NCBI RefSeq assembly: GCF_030913655.1
Contig: NZ_CP133189.1
Coordinates: 1,240,001-1,304,000 of the forward strand
DNA: 64,000 bases
Direction: 5' to 3'
Origin: Clostridium sp. MB40-C1
Lineage (GTDB): Bacteria; Bacillota; Clostridia; Clostridiales; Clostridiaceae
The notes under the pieces are model-generated. The model saw only the letters and a list, made by a program, of their open reading frames with translations. It had not been told where the DNA came from and did not search any database. Of this stretch, positions 17,622 through 24,971 are shown in pieces. A program made the translations under genes and the position numbers. The number at the start of each line of letters is the position of its first letter. The stretch's first letter is position 1.

Positions 17622-20330
17622 ATGAGCAGAATTGATGAAGTGTATAAGGCTTTAATTGAACTAGAGACGGAAAGTAATGAATATGTTTCGGCTGCTAGAT
17701 TAAGTGAATATATGAATTTAGATAGGGCAAATGTAAGCAGATATCTTAATCAGTTGTTTAAAAATAATAAAATAGAAAAAATTGATGGTAGACCTGTGTT
17801 ATATCATTCTTTAAAAGATAAAAAGGAAGAGGAAAAGAAAACAGATATAGGTAATAGTTTGGACAGAATGATAGGAGCGGAGGCAAGTCTAAAAATAGCG
17901 ATACAACAAGCAAAAGCTGCTATATTCTATCCGCCTAAGGGACTTCATACTCTTATATTAGGAGAAACTGGAGTAGGAAAATCTATGTTTGCAGAACTTA
18001 TGTATCAATTTGCTAAAGAGTCAGGAATGATTGATAAAAATGCTCCATTTATAAGATTTAATTGTGCAGATTATGCTGATAATCCTCAATTAGTAGTAGG
18101 ACAAATTTTTGGAGTTAGAAAAGGTGCTTATACAGGAGCAGAAAATGATAAGGAAGGGTTATTAAAAAAGGCAAATGGAGGGATTTTGTTTTTAGATGAA
18201 ATTCATAGATTATCTCCTCAAGGACAAGAAATGCTTTTTACATATATAGATAAAGGATACTTTAGGCAATTAGGAGATACTGAAAATTTAATAAAGGTTC
18301 AAGCACAAATTATTGCAGCTACTACGGAAGACCCACAATCATACCTTTTGAAAACATTTACTAGAAGAGTACCTATGATAGTAACTCTCCCAGCATTGAG
18401 AGATCGTACAATTAAAGAACGTTATCATTTATTGCAACAATTTATAACTATGGAATCCAAAAGGTTAGAAAAAAATATTTATATAGACAAAAATGCTTTG
18501 ATATCATTTTTATTATATGATTGTCCTAACAATATAGGTCAGTTAAAAAGTGATATACAGCTATCTTGCGCAAAAGCTTTTTTAGATTATAAAACAAAAA
18601 ATTTAGATTATGTTTTTATTGAACAAATAGATTTACCTAAAAGTGTAAAAAAAGGGTTAATGAAAATTCAACAATATAGAGAAGAGGTAAATGACTTACT
18701 TAATGAAAAGCGTGATATACTAATTTTTTATTATGATAACAATATTGAGTATAATTTCTTAGAGGAATCAGACGAATGCGATAAAGATAATTATTTTTAT
18801 GATTTAATAGAAAAAAAGTTTGTAACACTAAAAAATCAAGGAATAGATGAGAAAGATATAAATGATATTCTAAATATAGATATAGAATCTCACTTTGAAA
18901 AATATATGAGTCATTTACCACAAAATTTTCGAAAAGAAGAGATAACAAAAGTAGTTGGTAAGGATATAATCAATGTTGTAGATAAAATCTTGAATTTAGC
19001 AAATAAAAAACTAAATAGGGAATTTGATGAAAAGATTTATTTTGGTTTATCACTTCATTTGCAAAGAAGTATTGAAAGAATTAGACAAGGAAGTAGTATA
19101 TATCATCCTAAACTTAATTTTATAAGATCACAATATGCCAATGAATTTATGGTTGCCATAGAGGTAGCAAAGATAATAGATAATGAATTTAATATTGAGA
19201 CACCATTGGATGAAATAGGATATTTAACTATGTTTTTAGCATCAAATCAATACGAAAATAATATAAATAGTGAGAAGAGGGTAGGAATACTTGTAATAAT
19301 GCATGGAAAATCTACAGCTAGTAGTATGGTTCAAGTATCTAATGAGTTATTAGGTGAAGCTTGTGCAAAAGCTATAGACATGCCTCTAAGTATGAAAGCA
19401 GAAGAGGTGTATGAAATTGCAAAGATTAAAGCTAGAGAATTAGATGTAGATAAAGGTGTTTTATTATTGGTAGATATGGGGTCTCTTAATAATTTTGGGC
19501 CTATGATTTCAGAAGAGACTGGAGTAGAAATAAAAACTATAGATATGGCTAGTACTCCTGTAGTAATAGAAGCATGCAGAAAGTCTCTTTTAGGAAGAGA
19601 TTTAGAATATATATATAATTCTTGTAAAGAACTGAGTAGGCTTGGAATTCAAGTAAAAGTTAAGGATAAAAACGTTAGAAAATTTTTAATAATAACAGCA
19701 TGTTTCACTGGTGAAGGGGCTGCTGAAAGATTGAAAGATATAATATCTAATTCATTGAATATAGATTCAAAGTTAGATATAGTCCCTCTTAATATATTAG
19801 ACAAAAATGATTTCTTATCTAATGTAGAAAAGCTTAGTAACAACTATAAAATTATTGCAGTAGTTGGCACTATAAATATATTTATTAAAGATGTACCATT
19901 TATATCAGCAGCAGAAATTTTAAGTGGAGATGGTATAAATTTATTAAAAGAGTTAGTCAATATAGAGGAAAATTTCTATAAAATAAGAAATTCTATTCAA
20001 AATCATATTAATTTAAAAGATTCTGATAGGTTGGTAGACCTAATAAGAGGAACTATTGAAGTTACGGAAAAAGAATTGAATATAAATCTTCCTAATGATG
20101 TAAAAATAGGAATGATACTTCATATTAGCTTTATGATAGACAAACTTAAAGATGGTGGAGTAGAAAATAATTTTGAGAACTTAAAAGATTATATAAGTAA
20201 ATATAAAAATGAATTTGAAATAATAAATAAGTGTTTTAAACAATTAGAGAAAATTTATGATGTAATTATAGGAAATAGTGAAAAAGCATATATATTAAGA
20301 ATGTTTATTGAAAACAGTGTAATTGTGTGA
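17622..20330 (+). CDS. LevR-like sigma-54 activator with PRD and PTS EIIA domains (operon 2)
   Basis: The 902-residue paralogue of the protein at 11095-13791 shares its domain order: HTH (about 15-60), AAA+ domain with Walker A GETGVGKS at 114-121, GAYTGA at 168-173 and FLDEIH, PRD1 (about 450-550), EIIA-Man-like (VGILVIMHGKSTASS), an EIIB-Gat-like stretch and a C-terminal PRD2. Strong conservation of the central domain shows duplication of the whole regulator-PTS cassette. It is followed at once by a terminator, a cre-like site and a -24/-12 promoter for the amino-sugar-type PTS operon, its likely target. ATG follows GGGGGA. Confidence 0.9.
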   Translation: MSRIDEVYKALIELETESNEYVSAARLSEYMNLDRANVSRYLNQLFKNNKIEKIDGRPVLYHSLKDKKEEEKKTDIGNSLDRMIGAEASLKIAIQQAKAAIFYPPKGLHTLILGETGVGKSMFAELMYQFAKESGMIDKNAPFIRFNCADYADNPQLVVGQIFGVRKGAYTGAENDKEGLLKKANGGILFLDEIHRLSPQGQEMLFTYIDKGYFRQLGDTENLIKVQAQIIAATTEDPQSYLLKTFTRRVPMIVTLPALRDRTIKERYHLLQQFITMESKRLEKNIYIDKNALISFLLYDCPNNIGQLKSDIQLSCAKAFLDYKTKNLDYVFIEQIDLPKSVKKGLMKIQQYREEVNDLLNEKRDILIFYYDNNIEYNFLEESDECDKDNYFYDLIEKKFVTLKNQGIDEKDINDILNIDIESHFEKYMSHLPQNFRKEEITKVVGKDIINVVDKILNLANKKLNREFDEKIYFGLSLHLQRSIERIRQGSSIYHPKLNFIRSQYANEFMVAIEVAKIIDNEFNIETPLDEIGYLTMFLASNQYENNINSEKRVGILVIMHGKSTASSMVQVSNELLGEACAKAIDMPLSMKAEEVYEIAKIKARELDVDKGVLLLVDMGSLNNFGPMISEETGVEIKTIDMASTPVVIEACRKSLLGRDLEYIYNSCKELSRLGIQVKVKDKNVRKFLIITACFTGEGAAERLKDIISNSLNIDSKLDIVPLNILDKNDFLSNVEKLSNNYKIIAVVGTINIFIKDVPFISAAEILSGDGINLLKELVNIEENFYKIRNSIQNHINLKDSDRLVDLIRGTIEVTEKELNINLPNDVKIGMILHISFMIDKLKDGGVENNFENLKDYISKYKNEFEIINKCFKQLEKIYDVIIGNSEKAYILRMFIENSVIV

Positions 20331-20347
20331 ATTAAAAACAAATTGTG

Positions 20348-20382
20348 TAAAAGTGTGTATGTTGAAATACACACTTTTTTCT
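20348..20382 (+). terminator. Terminator of the second activator gene
   Basis: AAAAGTGTGTATGTTGAAATACACACTTTTTT: a 10-base stem AAGTGTGTAT/ATACACACTT with T-run. The stem contains the AATACACAC motif also found before operon 1, so the site may double as an activator site. Confidence 0.75.
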
Positions 20383-20429
20383 TGTAAACGCTTAACTTTA
20401 CACATATAAAAAGTGGCATGCAATTTGCT
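20383..20429 (+). promoter_or_regulatory. Sigma-54 promoter of PTS operon 2 with cre-like site
   Basis: TGGCATGCAATTTGCT (20414-20429) has GG and GC 10 bases apart, a good -24/-12 element 54 bases before the EIIB start. TGTAAACGCTTAAC at 20383-20396 matches 12 of 14 cre positions, suggesting CcpA repression. The promoter is well supported; the cre call is weak. Confidence 0.8.
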
Positions 20430-20482
20430 ATAGAATATATGTAAACATTTACTAAAAACATTAAAAAAAGGAGGAATTGTAA

Positions 20483-20791
20483 ATGAAAAATATTTTATTA
20501 GTATGCACCGCAGGAATGTCTACTAGTTTATTAGTAACAAAAATGAATACGGCAGCTGTAAGGCTTGATGTAGAAGCTAAAATAAATGCTGTTTCAGAAG
20601 CAGACTTAAAAAATCATATTGATGGCGTAGATGTGATTTTGTTAGGGCCTCAAGTGAAATTCTTATTAGGTAAGATAAGGGAACAAGCAAAATCAACTGG
20701 AGCAAAGGTGGAGGTTATAAATAGCGTAGATTATGGCACTATGAATGGTGAAAAAGTTTTAAAATATGCATTAGATTTAATTAATAATTAA
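20483..20791 (+). CDS. PTS EIIB, lactose/cellobiose family (operon 2)
   Basis: The 102-residue protein starts MKNILLVCTAGMSTSLLV, with Cys8 as phosphorylation site. The GPQVKF segment is conserved with the operon 1 EIIB. Gene order in this operon is B-C-A instead of C-B-A, so the two cassettes were rearranged after duplication or come from different donors. AAGGAGG lies 8 bases upstream of ATG. Confidence 0.92.
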   Translation: MKNILLVCTAGMSTSLLVTKMNTAAVRLDVEAKINAVSEADLKNHIDGVDVILLGPQVKFLLGKIREQAKSTGAKVEVINSVDYGTMNGEKVLKYALDLINN

Positions 20792-20853
20792 TAATTAATA
20801 ATTATTAAAGGTTGTGTCAATTAATTATGAAAAAATAATAAGGAGGTATATTT

Positions 20854-22173
20854 ATGCAAAAGCTAATTGATTTTCTTGAAAAACATTTTGTACCTGTAGC
20901 AGGGAGAATAGGTGCTCAAAGGCATTTGGTAGCTATAAGAGATGGATTTGCAGTTATTATGCCATTAATTATTGCTGGATCATTAGGAGTTTTAATTAAT
21001 TCTTTTCCTATTAAAAGTTATCAAAACTTTATGATAGGTATATTTGGAAAAGGTTGGACTAATTTTGGGGGAAACCTCTCAAATGGAACAATTGGACTAA
21101 TGTCATTATTAATAGTTTGTACTGTAAGTTATAATTTAGCTAAATCGTATAATGCGGATGCATTATCATCAGCTATGGTATCTTTTGCAAGTTTGTTTAT
21201 GTTGTATGCACCTTCTTTAAAAGATCCAGATTCAATACCACGTGGATTTATGGGAGCTACAGGATTATTTGTTGCATTATTTGTTGCACTTATAACTACT
21301 GAAATTTTTGTAAGACTTATGAAAAACCCTAAGTTAGTAATAAAAATGCCAGATGGAGTTCCACCAGCAGTTAGTAGATCTTTTGCAGCTTTGTTTCCTG
21401 GAATAATAGTACTTGTAATATGGGCTATTTTCCAATGTATATTATCTGCTACTGGAGTCGAAAGTGCTCATAAACTTATATATGATGCAATACAAGCACC
21501 TTTAATGGGATTTGCAGATTCATTAGGATCAGCTATAGTGATATCACTTTTAGTTCATGTGTTATGGTTCTTTGGTCTCCATGGTACAAATATACTAGCA
21601 CCTGTATTTAATACAGTTTATCTTACAAATGCTAACCAAAATATAGAAGCATTTAAAGCTGGTCAAAAAAGTATACCACATATAGTTACTAGCCCATTCT
21701 TTGATGCTTTTGTACACTTAGGGGGAGCTGGAGCAACAATAGGTTTAGTAATAGCAATATATGTAGCTTCAAAGAGAAAAGAAAAGAGAATGGTTGCAAA
21801 TTTATCAGCAGCGCCAGGTATATTCAATATAAATGAACCAATGATGTTTGGACTACCTATTGTATTAAATGCTTGGTTAATAGTACCATTTATATTAATA
21901 CCTATAATTTTAACTATAATAACTTATTTCGCAATGGCAACGGGATTAGTCCCAAGAACGATAGCTTTAATGCCTTGGCAAACACCACCTATTATTGGAG
22001 GATTTATAGTAACAGGTTCTATAAAAGGAGCTTTACTTGCAGCTTTTAATCTTTTCATATCAGTAGCAATATATCTTCCATTTATATCTATAGGAGAAAA
22101 AATGGAAGATAAAAAGAATAGAAAGCAAGAAAAAACAGTAAAAGTACAAAACGGTATTTCTCAAAATAAATAA
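20854..22173 (+). CDS. PTS EIIC, lactose/cellobiose family (operon 2)
   Basis: The 439-residue permease has about ten membrane segments and the family marks HLVAIRDGFAVIMPLIIAGS, KMPDGVPPAVSRSFAALFPG and NINEPMMFGLPIVLN. The C-terminal tail is lysine-rich (KMEDKKNRKQEK). Family members transport beta-linked disaccharides such as chitobiose or cellobiose. The downstream MupG and sugar-kinase genes make an N-acetylated cell-wall disaccharide the most likely cargo, which is an inference. AAGGAGG precedes ATG. Compared with the operon 1 EIIC, the central loop around 110-150 differs most, as expected for another substrate. Confidence 0.88.
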   Translation: MQKLIDFLEKHFVPVAGRIGAQRHLVAIRDGFAVIMPLIIAGSLGVLINSFPIKSYQNFMIGIFGKGWTNFGGNLSNGTIGLMSLLIVCTVSYNLAKSYNADALSSAMVSFASLFMLYAPSLKDPDSIPRGFMGATGLFVALFVALITTEIFVRLMKNPKLVIKMPDGVPPAVSRSFAALFPGIIVLVIWAIFQCILSATGVESAHKLIYDAIQAPLMGFADSLGSAIVISLLVHVLWFFGLHGTNILAPVFNTVYLTNANQNIEAFKAGQKSIPHIVTSPFFDAFVHLGGAGATIGLVIAIYVASKRKEKRMVANLSAAPGIFNINEPMMFGLPIVLNAWLIVPFILIPIILTIITYFAMATGLVPRTIALMPWQTPPIIGGFIVTGSIKGALLAAFNLFISVAIYLPFISIGEKMEDKKNRKQEKTVKVQNGISQNK

Positions 22174-22194
22174 GAACAGGAGTGAATTTTCAGC

Positions 22195-22491
22195 ATGGAA
22201 GAAATGATACTTAACATTATAACACACAGTGGAGAAGCTAGAAGTTGTGCAATGGAAGCAATACAATATGCAAAAAAAGGTGAATTTGATAAAGCTAAAA
22301 AGTCTATAGAACAGTCTAATGAAGAATTAGGGTTTGCTCACAATTACCAAACGAGTTTAATTCAAGAAGAAGCTAGAGGGAATAAGGCTGAAATATCACT
22401 ATTATTAATTCATGCACAAGATCATCTGATGACTACTATGACATTAAAAGATCTTGCTAATGAATTAGTTGAAGTTTATACAAGACTATAA
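22195..22491 (+). CDS. PTS EIIA, lactose/cellobiose family (operon 2)
   Basis: The 98-residue EIIA has ILNIITHSGEARS at its start and LLLIHAQDHLM with active His73. It is 12 residues shorter at the C-terminus than the operon 1 copy but keeps the whole three-helix core. It starts 21 bases after the EIIC stop with GGAGTG upstream. It phosphorylates the EIIB encoded at 20483. Confidence 0.92.
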   Translation: MEEMILNIITHSGEARSCAMEAIQYAKKGEFDKAKKSIEQSNEELGFAHNYQTSLIQEEARGNKAEISLLLIHAQDHLMTTMTLKDLANELVEVYTRL

Positions 22492-22518
22492 GATTATAAG
22501 ATAAGGCTCTAATAAACA

Positions 22519-22600
22519 GACTTCTAAGGAGTTTTACTTCTTAGAAGTCGTTATCCATGGTCATACAATTCTTAACCCCACTTTGAAAATAAGGTGGGTA
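22519..22600. repeat. Two hairpins between EIIA and the kinase gene (possible IS200/IS605-type remnant)
   Basis: GACTTCTAAG/CTTAGAAGTC (22519-22549) is a perfect 10-base stem. CCCCACTTT/AAGGTGGG (22576-22598) is a shorter one. Subterminal hairpins of this look are common at IS200/IS605 right ends. No transposase remains, so it may equally be an intra-operon processing or attenuation site. Confidence 0.35.
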
Positions 22601-22670
22601 TTAGAAGGTTTAGACATCGGATGAAAGACAATTGTTAGAGTCTTATGATTATGTTACTGGGGGTTGAAAT

Positions 22671-23564
22671 ATGGATTATGTAATAGGCGTGGACGCAGGA
22701 GGAACAAAAACCGAAGCAATAGCTTATGACTTAAATGGTGAACAATTAACGATGGCAGTTACTGGATTTGGAAATTTAGTATTAAAAAAGGATGAAGCTA
22801 TAAATAACATACTAGAGGCTATAGAAAATTGCATAGGCAAATTAGGTAAAGCAGGATTAAAAAAAATATATGTAGGAGCAGCCGGAATGGAGGTAGGTGA
22901 TAATGCAGATATAATACACAAAAGCGTAAAAGAAAAGTTTAATAAAGATGTGCTAGTTGTAAATGATGGAGAACTGGCACTAAAGGCTGTTTTAAAGGGA
23001 GAAGATGGTATACTCACTATAGCTGGAACTGGTTCTATTTGTATAGGAATTCAAGATAATATTAAAGAGAGATGTGGTGGATGGGGACACTTATTAGGCG
23101 ATGAAGGTAGTGGATATTCTATCGCTATAAAGGCATTTAAAAAGATGATTTATGAGAAAGAATGTAATTTGGCTAAAAGCAAATTACATAAGGAAATTCT
23201 TAAAGAATTAAATATAGAAAGTGTTGATGACATTGTAGGAATTGTTTACTCCTCTACAAAGGATAAAATAGCTTCTTTGACTACTTTGATATCAAAATTA
23301 TCAGAAGAAGGAGAAGAAAATGCAGTATCTATATTAAAAGAAGAAGGAAGACTCCTTGGCATGACTACAGAAAGGGTATATAACAGGTTAAATTTTAATA
23401 GCAAATGTATTATTGGAATAAAGGGAAGTGTTATAGAAAATTCTAAGGTTTTAAGACAAGCTTTTGATGAATATTTATTAGCTAATTTAAAAGACATAAA
23501 AATAGTTAATGAAGAAATTTCATCGACTAAAGCTGCTTATTATATGTATTTTAAAGAAAGATAA
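22671..23564 (+). CDS. BadF/BadG-type sugar kinase, N-acetylglucosamine (or MurNAc) kinase-like
   Basis: The 297-residue ASKHA-fold kinase has phosphate 1 motif GVDAGGTKTEAIAYD at residues 5-19, an adenosine region around LTIAGTGSICIG, and the GGWGHLLGDEGSG segment typical of NagK-like BcrAD/BadFG proteins. Characterised relatives include eukaryotic GlcNAc kinase and, in Clostridium acetobutylicum, MurK, which phosphorylates both GlcNAc and MurNAc. It sits 180 bases after the PTS EIIA and 17 bases before mupG. Phosphorylating the free sugar released by MupG is the simplest role. ATG follows GGGGG. Confidence 0.8.
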   Translation: MDYVIGVDAGGTKTEAIAYDLNGEQLTMAVTGFGNLVLKKDEAINNILEAIENCIGKLGKAGLKKIYVGAAGMEVGDNADIIHKSVKEKFNKDVLVVNDGELALKAVLKGEDGILTIAGTGSICIGIQDNIKERCGGWGHLLGDEGSGYSIAIKAFKKMIYEKECNLAKSKLHKEILKELNIESVDDIVGIVYSSTKDKIASLTTLISKLSEEGEENAVSILKEEGRLLGMTTERVYNRLNFNSKCIIGIKGSVIENSKVLRQAFDEYLLANLKDIKIVNEEISSTKAAYYMYFKER

Positions 23565-23581
23565 GGTTTGGAGGGGATTGC

Positions 23582-24667
23582 ATGAAAAAATTAGGAATAT
23601 CTATATATCCATCAAATTCAGATAGTGAAAAAATAAAAAATTATATAGCTCTTGCAGCTAAATATGGTTTTAAAAGAATTTTTACATGTTTGATATCTTC
23701 AGAAAATATGGATATGGATGAATTGATTAGTAAATTTGAAGATATAGTTAAGTTTGCTAATGAAAATGGAATGGAAGTTGTAGCAGATGTTGAACCAAGT
23801 GTTTTTACAAGATTTAAAACTTCTTATTCAGATTTGTCTATTTTTAATGAGATAGGTCTTTATGGTATAAGATTAGATTTGGGATTTAGTGGAATTGAAG
23901 AATCTATAATGTCCTTTAATAAGTATGGAATAAAAGTAGAACTAAACATGAGTAATGGTACAAAATATATAGATAGTGTTTTATCATGTAAACCTAATTT
24001 AGAAAATATATTGGGTTGTCATAATTTTTATCCGCATATATATACAGGACTAAGTTATAAGCATTTTATGAAGTGCAGCAAACAATTTAAAGATTTAGGA
24101 ATAAGAACAGCGGCATTTGTAAATTCAAAAAATGCAGAGTATGGACCATGGCCTGTGTCAGAGGGATTATGTACTTTAGAAATGCACAGAGAATTACCTA
24201 TAGAAGTTCAAGCTAAACATTTGTTTGCTACGGGACTTATAGATGATGTTATTATTGCTAATGCATTTGCTTCAGAGGAAGAACTTAAAGCCTTAAGTAA
24301 AATTAATAAAGATATGTTAGAATTTAAAGTTAATCTTGCAGATAATATTCCAGACGTTGATAAAAAAATAGTTCTTGACGAATTCCATTTCAACAGAGGA
24401 GATGTATCTGATTATCTTGTAAGATCCACTCAAAGCAGAGTTAAATATAAAGGACATAATTTTGAAGTATTTAATGCTGTAGATATAAAAAGAGGAGATA
24501 TATTGATAGAATCTTCATTGTATAAAAGATATGCTGGAGAACTACAAATTGCTCTTAAAGATATGAAAAATTCAGGAAAAACTAATGTTGTAGGTAGAAT
24601 AGTAGATGAAGAAATATTTCTTCTTGACTATTTAGAACCTTGGATGAAATTTAGTTTTACAATATGA
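23582..24667 (+). CDS. mupG: MupG-like 6-phospho-N-acetylmuramidase (DUF871 family)
   Basis: The 361-residue protein opens with KLGISIYPSNSDSEKIKNYI and has a TIM-barrel N-terminal domain plus a C-terminal beta domain (KGHNFEVFNAVDIKRGDILI), the DUF871 layout. In the family, MupG of Staphylococcus aureus cleaves MurNAc-6-phosphate-GlcNAc into MurNAc-6-P and GlcNAc. Length fits (about 350-365). ATG follows GGAGGGG. It ends the operon of a disaccharide PTS and a sugar kinase. MurQ, NagA and NagB, which would finish breakdown, are encoded at 59.3-62.3 kb in the same window. Confidence 0.8.
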   Translation: MKKLGISIYPSNSDSEKIKNYIALAAKYGFKRIFTCLISSENMDMDELISKFEDIVKFANENGMEVVADVEPSVFTRFKTSYSDLSIFNEIGLYGIRLDLGFSGIEESIMSFNKYGIKVELNMSNGTKYIDSVLSCKPNLENILGCHNFYPHIYTGLSYKHFMKCSKQFKDLGIRTAAFVNSKNAEYGPWPVSEGLCTLEMHRELPIEVQAKHLFATGLIDDVIIANAFASEEELKALSKINKDMLEFKVNLADNIPDVDKKIVLDEFHFNRGDVSDYLVRSTQSRVKYKGHNFEVFNAVDIKRGDILIESSLYKRYAGELQIALKDMKNSGKTNVVGRIVDEEIFLLDYLEPWMKFSFTI

Positions 24668-24779
24668 GATATATTATTGATTTAATTTGTTTAAAAGTCC
24701 TACACTAATATGTAGGGAATGTGATTTAATTCAAGTATATTATAGAAATTTAATTTGATGAATTGAAAAAGATATAAAT

Positions 24780-24820
24780 AAAAGCTGAGAATTGTATTTA
24801 AATTCTCAGCTTTTATTTAT
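24780..24820 (+). terminator. Terminator after PTS operon 2
   Basis: AAAAGCTGAGAATT pairs perfectly with AATTCTCAGCTTTT, then ATTTATAT. The remainder of 24668-24971 shows no gene, only AT-rich leader with the helD ribosome site. Confidence 0.8.
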
Positions 24821-24971
24821 ATTTGATCTTTACAAAGTTATATATCAAGGATATAATTGAATTTTGTACACAATTATAGCAATTCTATCATACATCATCT
24901 ATTTACACAATAATTATATCATAACCAAATAATGATGTCAAGAATTTTAAAAAATATGGGAGAGTGGTTAG

